Below, piece by piece: positions 1 to 8,019 of a stretch of 9,367 nucleotides of DNA. Numbering within the stretch: the first letter of the stretch is position 1; each line of letters begins with the position of its first letter. The stretch is from contig RFNX01000265.1 of NCBI GenBank assembly GCA_009926905.1, forward strand, positions 1 through 9,367, written 5' to 3'. Source of the DNA: Flavobacteriales bacterium (GTDB taxonomy: Bacteria > Bacteroidota > Bacteroidia > Flavobacteriales_D > Crocinitomicaceae). A program made the translations under genes and the position numbers. The notes below the pieces were generated by a model. The model was not told where the DNA came from, did no database searches, and saw only the letters and a list, made by a program, of their open reading frames with translations.

Positions 1-1
1 C

Positions 2-1272
2 GTTTTTGTAGTGCAGGAAAAAGTGAATTTACCTGAAGATGCTACAATTATTCACGTTGAAAATACATCGGAAGCTTTAGGTTCAGTGGCTTGTGCTTTT
101 TATGACAATCCTTCTCAAGACTTGGAGTTGATTGGAATCACGGGTACCAATGGCAAAACGACAACGACAACTTTATTGCATAAATTATTCTCAGAATTGG
201 GTTTTAAATGCGGTCTGATTTCAACTGTTGTAAATAAAATTGGAACAGAAGAAATCCCTTCTACACACACAACTCCTGACCCAATTAACTTGAATGCTCT
301 TTTAGCGAAAATGGTTGCTGAAGGTTGTACTTATTGTTTCATGGAAGTGAGTTCGCACGCCGTTCATCAGCACCGAATCACAGGTTTGGAGTTTGCTGGA
401 GGCGCTTTCACAAATATCACACACGATCATTTGGATTACCACAAAACATTTGCTGAGTACATCCGAGTGAAAAAGGCATTTTTTGACGGATTAGGGAAAG
501 ATGCTTTTGCTTTGGTAAATGCAGATGATAAAAATGGTTTGGTGATGTTGCAAAATACAGCAGCCAAAAAACAAACGTTTGCTTTGAAATCACCTTCAGA
601 TTTTAAAGGAAAAGTGATTGAAAATGAATTGACTGGTTTGGTTATGACCATCAATAATACAGAAGTTTATTCGCGATTGGTTGGTGATTTCAATGCATAC
701 AATTTGTTAGTAGTGTATGGAGTTAGCCAATTGTTAGGTATGGACGAAATGGAAGTGTTGCGAATCATTAGCAATTTGGAATCTGTTGAAGGACGTTTTC
801 AATATGTGAGAAGCAATGCTGGAATAACTGCCATCGTTGATTATGCGCATACTCCTGATGCGTTGGAAAATGTTTTGAAAACAATCAACAACATTCGGAA
901 AGGAACTCAAAAAGTGATAACTGTTGTAGGATGTGGCGGTGATAGAGATAAAACGAAACGTCCGAAAATGGCGCAATTGCAGCAGATTTAAGCTCGCAAG
1001 TGATTTTAACTTCTGATAATCCAAGAACGGAGAATCCACAAGCGATTTTGGAAGAAATGGAAGCTGGTTTGGACAGCGAGCAACAAACGAAATCCATTAC
1101 AATACAGGATAGAAAACAAGCAATTAAAACCGCTATTTCATTAGCTAATCAAGGTGATGTGTTGCTGATTGCTGGAAAAGGACACGAGAAATACCAAGAG
1201 ATTATGGGAGTTCGCCACGATTTCGATGACTTAAAAATAACAGAAGAATTGTTCAACCAATTGAAGAAATAA
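2..1272 (+). CDS. murE: UDP-MurNAc-tripeptide synthetase (meso-DAP-adding), 5'-partial and frameshifted
   Basis: ATP-dependent cytoplasmic Mur ligase that joins meso-diaminopimelate to UDP-MurNAc-L-Ala-D-Glu. The reading frame is open from base 2, so the start lies upstream; about 65-70 N-terminal residues (part of the UDP-binding domain) are missing compared with the usual ~490. The ATP P-loop GTNGKTT is at 143-163, followed by HTTPDP, MEVSSHA and THDHLDYH. A lysine in YIRVKK (about base 470) sits where the carbamylated lysine of the family lies. After the frameshift near 975 the C-terminal domain continues in another frame with DNPRTENP from 1015, the meso-DAP specificity motif, and GKGHEKYQ. 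One added base restores a continuous product of about 423 visible residues. The stop TAA shares its last A with the mraY start. The GTG at 11 is an internal codon, not a start. The identification is secure; the break is probably a sequence error. Confidence 0.96.
973..977 (+). other. murE: -1 frameshift site in murE
   Basis: Upstream the frame reads ...KRPKMAQ and then runs into LQQI and a TAA at 989-991. Adding one A to the CAATT at 974-978 (giving CAAATT) reads MAQIAADLSSQVILTSDNPR, which is the expected MurE sequence and joins directly to the downstream frame. One base is therefore missing from a short A run. Confidence 0.9.
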
Positions 1273-2516
1273 TGTTGTACTATATATTTGAATACTTAAA
1301 TAAATTGAACGTTCCAGGAGCGGGATTGTTTGGATTTATCTCCTTCAGAGCAGGTTTGGCTTTGATAACTTCTTTGGTCATTTCTGTTGTTTTTGGACAG
1401 AAAATTATTAATTCGTTGCGCAAACAACAAATCGGTGAAACCGTTCGCGATTTAGGTTTAGCTGGGCAAATTGAAAAATCAGGAACGCCAACGATGGGAG
1501 GATTAATCATCCTTTCAGCGATTTTAATTCCAACGTTATTGTTTGCAAAATTGCACAATGTGTATGTGATTACGATGCTTTTGGCAACTGTTTGGTTGGG
1601 TTTAATTGGCTTCTTAGACGATTACATTAAAGTGTTCAAAAAGAACAAAGAAGGACTAAAAGGAAAATTCAAAGTAATCGGTCAAATCGGAGTTGGATTA
1701 ATTGTAGGATGCATTCTTTATTTCTCTGATGCGGTTTCAGTTCACAAACGCGTTGATGCTGATTATAAATTGAAAGCTGATGAAGAATTTGTGACGCATT
1801 TACATATTCAAAACGAAGGAGAAGATTATAAGTGGATTAAAACCGATGATATGACAACTACCATTCCTTTCATCAAAGGAAATGAGTTCAATTACAACTG
1901 GTTAATTGGCGATTCACATAAATCTTACGGCTGGTTGTTGTTCATTCCAATTGTGATTTTCATCGTTATCGCAGTTTCAAATGGAGCAAATATGACTGAC
2001 GGTTTGGACGGTTTAGCTACTGGAACTTCGGCAATCATCGGAATCGCTTTAGCAGTTTTAGCTTACGTAAGTTCTCATGCCAAATTCGCCGATTACCTCA
2101 ACGTAATGTACATTCCAATGGCAGAAGAATTGGTAATTTTTATTGCTGCGTTTGTTGGAGCTTGTGTTGGATTTTTATGGTACAATTCATATCCAGCACA
2201 AGTATTTATGGGCGACACTGGAAGTTTGGCATTAGGTGGCATTATCGCCGTATTTGCCATTTCTATCCGTAAAGAATTATTGATTCCCGTTTTGTGTGGT
2301 GTTTTCTTAATCGAAAATTTATCGGTGATGATGCAAGTCGGCTATTTCAAATTTACCAAAAAGCGCTTTGGTGAAGGGCGACGCATTTTCCTCATGGCAC
2401 CGTTGCACCACCACTATCAGAAAAAAGGATTGCACGAAGCAAAAATCGTAGCGCGCTTCTGGATTGTGGCTGTTTTGTTGGCTGTAGTAACAATTGTAAC
2501 CCTCAAATTACGATAA
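1272..2516 (+). CDS. mraY: Phospho-MurNAc-pentapeptide transferase (lipid I synthase)
   Basis: Polytopic inner-membrane enzyme that moves phospho-MurNAc-pentapeptide from UDP to undecaprenyl phosphate, giving lipid I. Motifs in order: GTPTMGG (residues 71-77), the Asp pair in FLDDYIK (116-117), SNGANMTDGLDGLA (236-249), FMGDTGSLALGG (312-323) and the triple-His motif MAPLHHHY (375-382). All Mg2+-binding and catalytic positions I know for the family are present. Many hydrophobic helices run through the protein. At 414 residues it is about 50 longer than E. coli MraY; the extra length is a hydrophilic block at about residues 153-218, between membrane helices. A similar extension occurs in other Bacteroidota MraY proteins as I recall them. 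The ATG overlaps the murE stop by one base (TAATG), suggesting coupled translation. The frame is intact throughout. Confidence 0.98.
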   Translation: MLYYIFEYLNKLNVPGAGLFGFISFRAGLALITSLVISVVFGQKIINSLRKQQIGETVRDLGLAGQIEKSGTPTMGGLIILSAILIPTLLFAKLHNVYVITMLLATVWLGLIGFLDDYIKVFKKNKEGLKGKFKVIGQIGVGLIVGCILYFSDAVSVHKRVDADYKLKADEEFVTHLHIQNEGEDYKWIKTDDMTTTIPFIKGNEFNYNWLIGDSHKSYGWLLFIPIVIFIVIAVSNGANMTDGLDGLATGTSAIIGIALAVLAYVSSHAKFADYLNVMYIPMAEELVIFIAAFVGACVGFLWYNSYPAQVFMGDTGSLALGGIIAVFAISIRKELLIPVLCGVFLIENLSVMMQVGYFKFTKKRFGEGRRIFLMAPLHHHYQKKGLHEAKIVARFWIVAVLLAVVTIVTLKLR

Positions 2517-2519
2517 AAA

Positions 2520-3860
2520 GTGGAAGGAACTGGGAAACATATCGTGATTTTGGGCGCTGGCGAAAGTGGTGTTGGAGCTGCAATTCTTGCAAAAAAGCAA
2601 GGTTGGAATGTATTGGTTTCTGATGGTGGAAAAATCAAAGATTCTTTCAAAGCTGAATTGGAGTCGCGCCAAATCGAATGGGAAGAAGGAATGCATTCGC
2701 AAGAGCGCGTTTGAGCTGATTTAGTTATCAAATCTCCAGGTATTCCTGATAAAGTGGCTTTGATTCAAGCAATTAAAGCAAAAGGAATCAAAATCATTTC
2801 TGAAATCGAATTCGGAGGTTATTATTCCAATGCGAAAACAATTTGCATAACAGGAAGTAACGGTAAAACAACGACTACCATGTTGACTTACCACATCTTG
2901 AAAAAAGCAGGATGGAATGTAGGTTTAGCTGGAAATGTAGGACAAAGTTTTGCAAAACAAATCGCTGAAGAAAATTACGATTGGTATGTGTTGGAATTGA
3001 GTTCATTTCAATTGGACGACATGTACGATTTCCGAGCAAATATTAGCATTTTGACAAATATTACGCCTGACCATTTGGACAGGTACGAATATCAAATGCA
3101 AAAATACGTGGATTCTAAATTCAGAATTCTCAACAATCAACAACACGAGGATTGGTTCATTTACAATTACGACGATCCAATCATTCAAGCCGAAATAGCA
3201 AAAAGAAAACTGTCCATGCAATTGGCTCCTTTTTCATTGAAAGAAGAGCAAACCGTTGGTGGATTTGCAAAAGAGAAACAACTAACAATAAACATAAAAG
3301 AACAATTAACTATGTCAATTTACGATTTAGCTTTGAAGGGTAAGCACAATACCCAAAACTCGTTAGCAGCAGGAATTGCAGCTCGCATTGTAGAAATCCG
3401 CTCGGAAGTTGTGCGCGAAAGTCTTGGTGACTTTGTAAACGTTGAACACCGTTTGGAATTCATTGCGAAAGTAAACGGAATTGAATTCATCAACGATTCG
3501 AAAGCTACAAACATCAATTCAACTTGGTTTGCTTTAGAAAGCATGGAAAAACCAACAGTTTGGGTTGTAGGTGGTGTGGATAAAGGAAACGATTATTCAG
3601 AATTGTTTGGACTTGTAACTGAAAAAGTGAAAGCTATCATTTGTCTTGGAACTGATAATCAAAAAATCATCGAAGCTTTTGCTGATAAAGTTGAAACGAT
3701 TGTGGAAGCAAAATCTGCAATGGAAGCAGTAGCTTATGGTTACCAATTGGCAAGAAAAGACGAAACGGTTTTATTATCGCCAGCTTGCGCAAGTTTCGAT
3801 TTATTTGAAAACTACGAAGACAGAGGAAATCAATTCAAACAAGCTGTGAGAGCTTTATAA
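2520..3860 (+). CDS. murD: UDP-MurNAc-L-Ala:D-Glu ligase, interrupted by an in-frame TGA
   Basis: Cytoplasmic Mur ligase that adds D-glutamate to UDP-MurNAc-L-Ala. GTG at 2520 is the only reasonable start, 3 bases after the mraY stop. The N-terminal UDP-binding fold shows VILGAGESGVGAA (residues 9-21). Then, counting codons through the stop: P-loop GSNGKTT (112-118), ELSSFQL (159-165), NITPDHLDRY, a lysine at 200 in YVDSKFRI matching the carbamylated K198 of E. coli, GKHNTQN, NDSKATN (325-331) and LLSPACASFD (418-427). Total span is 446 codons, close to the 438 of E. coli. A TGA at 2712-2714 stops the frame after HSQERV, yet the same frame resumes with ADLVIKSPGIPD, normal MurD sequence. A true product would be a 64-residue fragment, so an error is the likely reading. 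An internal GTG at 2754 opens the rest but would lack the UDP-binding strands. Confidence 0.96.
2706..2717 (+). other. murD: In-frame TGA (probable net -3 indel) in murD
   Basis: The codons read CGC GTT TGA GCT GAT. Against E. coli MurD as I remember it (EWLMAADLIVASPG), the window has ERV-stop-ADLVIKSPG, one residue short. Losing one T from a TTTT run plus two bases before GCT would turn GTT TTG AAA GCT (V L K A) into exactly what is seen. A single substitution making TGA is the alternative, but it does not explain the missing residue. Confidence 0.6.
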
Positions 3861-3869
3861 TTGGAGAAA

Positions 3870-4322
3870 ATGAGTGAGAAGGAATTAAAAATTGCTGGGA
3901 TGGATGCGTTGCAAAACCGTGAAAAAGAAATCACAATTCGCAGAACGGGATCGTTGCAACCGAAAGGGAAATTGTTTGGAATGGATGCGTTCTTATGGTT
4001 GTATCCTGGAGTTGAAACGTTGAGTTCGACCATTCAATCTTTTCCTTTTGATGTAATTTGGATTGGAAACGGTTCAGAAATGGAAGCAATTTTAGCTGAA
4101 AACGAAGGGTTAGAATCAAAAGTTACAAACTATTTTGTGATTGGTGAATCTGAATTTAACAACGAAAAATGCATGCGTTTCGAAGACATCAACGACGCAT
4201 TGAAAGCGATAAAAGAAAAAGTGTACAAGCCTGGAATTATCTTGTTTACATCGACTGATTCCAATACTGAATACACAAATAGACAAATCAACAACTACTT
4301 AGAATTGGTGCAAGTTCAATGA
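3870..4322 (+). CDS. Unrecognised 150-residue protein between murD and ftsW, possibly a degenerate MurD C-terminal-domain relative
   Basis: I do not recognise this family. The ATG at 3870 follows the murD stop by 9 bases and the TGA at 4320 overlaps the ftsW start as ATGA, so it sits inside the operon and is likely translated with its neighbours. A TTG at 3861 would add three residues. The protein is soluble and mixed in charge, with no signal peptide or membrane helix. Residues 1-36 are polar and basic. From about residue 60 the pattern looks like alternating strands and helices: DVIWIGNG (61-68), KVTNYFVIGE (84-93), an INDALKAIKEKV helix (107-118), then PGIILFTSTDSN (121-132). In order and spacing this resembles the MurD C-terminal domain just upstream (TVWVVGG, KVKAIICLG, AMEAVAYG, ETVLLSPACASF), but the ligand-binding residues of that domain are absent. 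Domain kinship is inference; a scaffold or regulatory role is only a guess from position. Confidence 0.85.
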   Translation: MSEKELKIAGMDALQNREKEITIRRTGSLQPKGKLFGMDAFLWLYPGVETLSSTIQSFPFDVIWIGNGSEMEAILAENEGLESKVTNYFVIGESEFNNEKCMRFEDINDALKAIKEKVYKPGIILFTSTDSNTEYTNRQINNYLELVQVQ

Positions 4323-5500
4323 GAGAATATCTAAAATATCTAAAAGGTGATCGAGTAATATGGATAATTACCATTTTGATGATGGCCTTCTCATTAGTGA
4401 CAGTGTATAGTTTTGTGCCTATACTTGTCAAAATGGAAGGAGGAACTCCTTTTCAATATTTGTTCAAACATCTAATTTATGTAGTCATTGGCTTCGCTTC
4501 CATGTACTTTATCCATCGAACAGATTCGAAATACATTGGGCAACTCACCAAGTTTTTGTATTATTTGGCAATAATATTATTGCTTTATACCTTTTTCTTC
4601 GGAGCCAAAGTAAATGACGCTGGTCGTTGGATTCGCATTCCTTTTTTAGGACTGACGTTCCAATCATCGGATTTTGCGAAATTGGCTTTGATACTTTATG
4701 TTTCAAAATTGTTAGTTAGAAAAAAAGATAAATTCGATAATTGGAAAGAAGGAATTGTTCCCTTAATGTTGCCAATTATTGTGATTTGCATGTTGATCGT
4801 AAAAGATAATTTCTCCACAGCAGCCATGTTGTTTCTTCTTTCAATGGTCTTACTTTTTATAGGTCGTGTTCCATTTGGAAAATTGTTCACTATTGCTTTA
4901 GTTGGAGTTGGTGCTGTGGCGATGATTATTCTAATTCATGTCAGTTTTCCAGAATTGAATTTACTTCCACGTTATGATACATGGAAAAATCGTTTGACAA
5001 ATCGCGTTGTTAATGACGAGACTAACATTGACAATGCACAAGTAAATAATGCGAAATTAGCCATTCATAACGGTTCTTTTTTCGGACAAGGAGTAGGAGA
5101 TGGAAAGCTGAAAGAATATTTACCGGAAGCTTATGCCGATTTCTATTACTCAACTTATGTAGAAGAATTTGGTCTTTTCGCAGCAATATTTTTAGTGCTT
5201 TTGTACTTGATACTTTTATTTCGAATCATTCAAATTGCTCTAAAAACTCAGGATTTGTTTCAATCCTATGCCTGTCTGGGCATTGGAATTCATTTACTGA
5301 CTCAAGCAAGTATAAATATGCTTGTTTGCACAGGAGTTTTTCCAGTCACAGGACAAAATATGCCATTCTTAGCAATGGGAGGTTCAGCCTTAATAATGGC
5401 TTGCGTTTCGATTGGCATAATTCAATCTTTTTCATACCAAATTCAAAAGCAATCGAGCCAAGTAGAAGGCGCTTTTGCTCCTAAAAACAACAAAATATGA
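4319..5500 (+). CDS. ftsW: Septal peptidoglycan glycosyltransferase, SEDS family
   Basis: Polytopic inner-membrane SEDS polymerase that links lipid II into glycan at the division septum with a partner class B PBP (FtsI, not in the window). Length 393 with about ten hydrophobic segments. Motifs: NDAGRWIRIP (99-108), FQSSDFAKLAL (114-124), KDNFSTAAML (162-171), the large extracytoplasmic loop with FGQGVGDGKLKEYLPEAYADF (255-275) and PVTGQNMPFLAMGGSAL (342-358). Asp274 in the LPEAYADF stretch lies at the acidic position held to be catalytic in SEDS proteins. SSD replaces the PSE and AMGGS the SYGGS of E. coli, probably lineage variation. FtsW is preferred over the related RodA because it lies among mur and fts genes. 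Both ends use ATGA overlaps, with the upstream small gene and with murG. Confidence 0.95.
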   Translation: MREYLKYLKGDRVIWIITILMMAFSLVTVYSFVPILVKMEGGTPFQYLFKHLIYVVIGFASMYFIHRTDSKYIGQLTKFLYYLAIILLLYTFFFGAKVNDAGRWIRIPFLGLTFQSSDFAKLALILYVSKLLVRKKDKFDNWKEGIVPLMLPIIVICMLIVKDNFSTAAMLFLLSMVLLFIGRVPFGKLFTIALVGVGAVAMIILIHVSFPELNLLPRYDTWKNRLTNRVVNDETNIDNAQVNNAKLAIHNGSFFGQGVGDGKLKEYLPEAYADFYYSTYVEEFGLFAAIFLVLLYLILLFRIIQIALKTQDLFQSYACLGIGIHLLTQASINMLVCTGVFPVTGQNMPFLAMGGSALIMACVSIGIIQSFSYQIQKQSSQVEGAFAPKNNKI

Positions 5501-6636
5501 TAGATCGTGTGGTAATATCAGGAGGCGGAACGGGTGGGCATATTTTCCCAGCGATAGCTATTGCAGACGAAATTAAAAACAGAAATCCTAAAGTGAAAAT
5601 TCTTTTTGTTGGCGCAGCTGGTAAAATGGAAATGGAAAAAGTTCCGCAAGCAGGTTATAAGATTGAAGGATTAAGAATTGCGGGATTTCAAAGAAAATTT
5701 GCGTGGTCTAATTTTCTTCTTCCTTTTAAAATCATAAAAAGCTTATTAAAAGCAAGAAGAATCTTGACGCAATTCAAACCGCAATTGGTGATTGGAGTTG
5801 GTGGTTACGCTAGTGGACCAACTTTAAAAATGGCAAATTTATTAGGAATTCCAACCTTAATTCAAGAACAAAATTCATATCCTGGAAAAACCAATCGAAT
5901 GTTGGCGCGAAGAGCTGAAAACATTTGCGTAGCATACGATAAAATGGATCAATATTTTCCTAAAAAGAAAATCATATTAACGGGAAATCCGGTAAGAAAA
6001 GAATTCCATGTCAAACAAGATTTAAGAGCTGACGCTTTCAATTATTATAAATTGGACCCGACAAAACCCGTTCTTTTAGTAATCGGTGGTAGTCTCGGAG
6101 CAAAAACATTGAATCGTTCATTAGCTCGAAATATTGAAACGATTAACAAAGCCGGCATTCAAGTTATTTGGCAAACAGGTTCGCATTATTATAGTGATTT
6201 AGTGGAAGAACTGTTTCGTGAGGAAATGAAACATATTCATTTACTTCAATTTATCAATCGAATGGATTTAGCTTACGCAGCTGCAGATGTAATTATTTCT
6301 CGCGCTGGAGCCATTTCTGTTTCAGAATTGTGTATGGTTGGAAAACCAATCGTTTTAGTTCCATCTCCAAATGTTTCCGACGATCACCAAACAAAAAATG
6401 CCTTGGCATTAGTTGAAAAAGGTGCGGCAATTCTTGTAAAAGATGGTGATGCTCGAGAGAAATTGGTAAAGAAAACACTCGATTTAATTAAAGATACAAA
6501 ACGTTGCCAAGAGATTTCTGTTGCTTTAAAACAACTTGAAAAACCAAATGCAACCATAGAAATTGTAGACGTTTGCGAAGGAATCGTTGCGCGAACTGCA
6601 AAACCAAAATCTAATCATAAGTCGAAAACCAAATGA
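5497..6636 (+). CDS. murG: UDP-GlcNAc:lipid I N-acetylglucosaminyltransferase (lipid II synthase)
   Basis: Peripheral enzyme on the inner face of the cytoplasmic membrane that adds GlcNAc to lipid I. It is a GT-B fold of the GT28 family. The N-terminal domain has the glycine-rich loop GGGTGGHIFPA (9-19), then VIGVGGYASGP (98-108) and QEQNSYPGKTNR (123-134). The C-terminal UDP-GlcNAc domain has VIGGSLGAKTLN (195-206), SRAGAISVSELC (268-279), which includes the conserved Glu, and PNVSDDHQTKNA (291-302). Length 379 compared with about 355 in E. coli; the extra is mostly a basic Lys-rich tail (residues 366-379) that might help membrane binding (inference). It starts inside the ftsW stop (ATGA) and ends inside the murC start (ATGA). 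No Shine-Dalgarno sequence precedes the ATG. The frame is intact. Confidence 0.97.
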   Translation: MIDRVVISGGGTGGHIFPAIAIADEIKNRNPKVKILFVGAAGKMEMEKVPQAGYKIEGLRIAGFQRKFAWSNFLLPFKIIKSLLKARRILTQFKPQLVIGVGGYASGPTLKMANLLGIPTLIQEQNSYPGKTNRMLARRAENICVAYDKMDQYFPKKKIILTGNPVRKEFHVKQDLRADAFNYYKLDPTKPVLLVIGGSLGAKTLNRSLARNIETINKAGIQVIWQTGSHYYSDLVEELFREEMKHIHLLQFINRMDLAYAAADVIISRAGAISVSELCMVGKPIVLVPSPNVSDDHQTKNALALVEKGAAILVKDGDAREKLVKKTLDLIKDTKRCQEISVALKQLEKPNATIEIVDVCEGIVARTAKPKSNHKSKTK

Positions 6637-8018
6637 AAACCAATTTATTAAGCAGCTATAAATCAGTTTACTTTCTTGGGATTGGAGGAATTGGAATGTC
6701 TAATTTGGCAAGATATTTCAACAGTCAAGGTCTAAATGTAGTGGGTTACGATAAAACTCCAAGTGAATTGACCCAAAAATTAGAAGACGAAGGTTGCTTG
6801 GTGCATTATGAAGATTTAGGGGAAGAATTAGAAGATATTTTAAGTGAATTAGAAAATACACTTTATATATATACACCTGCAATTCCTGCGAAAATGGAGG
6901 AATTTATTTACCTAAAAAGTAAAGAGGTGAAATTACACAAACGTTCCGAGATATTAGGGATGTTGACACGTACTTCCAAAGGTTTGTGCGTTGCTGGAAC
7001 TCATGGAAAAACAACAACAAGCTCATTGTTGGCACACATATTAAATCATTCTACTTGGAAATGTAATGCGTTTTTGGGTGGAATAGCTACAAATTTTAAT
7101 TCAAACTTAGTACTTGATTCAGAAAGTCAATGGACAGTCATTGAGGCTGACGAGTTTGACCGTTCGTTTCTTCAATTGTCTCCTTTTGCAAGTATTATTA
7201 CCTCTGCCGATGCAGATCATTTGGATATTTATGGGAACGAAGACCAATTCTTAGAAGGTTTCAAGCAATACGCTATGAAAACGGATTTGAACGGAGTTTT
7301 GGTAGAACGAGAAGGATTGAATCTGAACACGCTTTCTAAAAAAGTGACGTATGCTTTGAACTCAAGTACAGCCAATTACAGCATGCAAAACTTTGTTTGG
7401 GAAAACGATTTTCTATACGGAGATGTTCGCTTAGGTTCTTCTTTTTGGCAAAAAGTAAAATTGGGAATACCTGGTTTGCACAATGCTGAAAATGCACTCG
7501 GTTGTATCGCGCTTTTAAACGAACTTGGAATGTCTGAAAGTGAAATCCGTGCTGGATTGGAGACGTTTTTGGGTGTTAAAAGAAGATTTGAATACCACAT
7601 TCGCACACAAGATTTGGTGTACATCGACGATTATGCGCATCATCCAAAAGAAATTAAAGCTTTGGTTGAATCCATCCGAATGCTTTATCCGAATAAGAAA
7701 ATTATTGGAATTTTCCAACCGCATTTGTTTTCAAGAACCCGTGACTTCGCAGAAGGATTTGTGGAAGAATTGGATAAATTGGATGAGTTATTATTAATGC
7801 CGATTTACCCTGCACGTGAAGAACCTATTCACGGAATTTCAAGTGATTGGTTGCTTTCAAAAATGACTTTAAAAAACAAATCGCTGAACACACCAAGTGA
7901 GGTTTTGCAACATTTTTCGAATGTAAAAGAAGGCGTTGTTTTGACAATTGGTGCTGGTGATATCGATCGTATTGTTCAACCATTGAAGAATTTTTTACTT
8001 TCCAACTTAGCTGACTAA
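6633..8018 (+). CDS. murC: UDP-MurNAc:L-Ala ligase
   Basis: First Mur ligase of the pathway; uses ATP to add L-alanine to UDP-MurNAc in the cytoplasm. Length 461, close to the usual 460-490. The N-terminal nucleotide-binding loop is FLGIGGIGMSNLA (14-26). The central domain has the P-loop GTHGKTTTS (122-130), EADEFDRSF (171-179) and ADADHLDIYG (192-201). The C-terminal domain has GLHNAENALG (281-290), YIDDYAHHPKEIKA (330-343), FQPHLFSRT (361-369) and TIGAGDIDRI (438-447). The Asp-Tyr-Ala-His-His and FQPHL...RT motifs separate MurC from MurD, MurE and MurF; the related Mpl shares some of them but would not be expected at this position. It overlaps murG by ATGA and its TAA lies one base before ftsQ. 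The frame is intact and all expected motifs are present. Confidence 0.97.
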   Translation: MKTNLLSSYKSVYFLGIGGIGMSNLARYFNSQGLNVVGYDKTPSELTQKLEDEGCLVHYEDLGEELEDILSELENTLYIYTPAIPAKMEEFIYLKSKEVKLHKRSEILGMLTRTSKGLCVAGTHGKTTTSSLLAHILNHSTWKCNAFLGGIATNFNSNLVLDSESQWTVIEADEFDRSFLQLSPFASIITSADADHLDIYGNEDQFLEGFKQYAMKTDLNGVLVEREGLNLNTLSKKVTYALNSSTANYSMQNFVWENDFLYGDVRLGSSFWQKVKLGIPGLHNAENALGCIALLNELGMSESEIRAGLETFLGVKRRFEYHIRTQDLVYIDDYAHHPKEIKALVESIRMLYPNKKIIGIFQPHLFSRTRDFAEGFVEELDKLDELLLMPIYPAREEPIHGISSDWLLSKMTLKNKSLNTPSEVLQHFSNVKEGVVLTIGAGDIDRIVQPLKNFLLSNLAD

Positions 8019-8019
8019 A

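Noticed and set aside
970..1000. Programmed ribosomal frameshifting in murE (and likewise ftsQ and ftsA)
   Set aside because: No slippery heptamer or following structure is evident, the shift size differs between genes (-1, +1, -2), and these families are not known for it. Small indels explain all cases.
1000..1272. Separate small gene of 90 residues after murE
   Set aside because: It is the C-terminal domain of MurE (DNPR and GKGHEKYQ motifs) continued after the frameshift.
2712..2714. TGA in murD as a recoded sense codon (Sec, Trp or Gly)
   Set aside because: TGA ends the small gene, ftsW and murG in the same window at tight ATGA junctions, so it is a normal stop here. No nearby hairpin or Cys/Sec logic supports selenocysteine.
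3152..3343. Other-frame open stretches inside murD, mraY, murC and on the minus strand
   Set aside because: They lie wholly within well-conserved genes, have no family resemblance and follow from the base composition of the real frame.
3900..3991. Direct repeat ATGGATGCGTT at 3900-3910 and 3981-3991
   Set aside because: Only 11 bases, coding for GMDA in frame in both places, with no extension or further copies. Probably chance.
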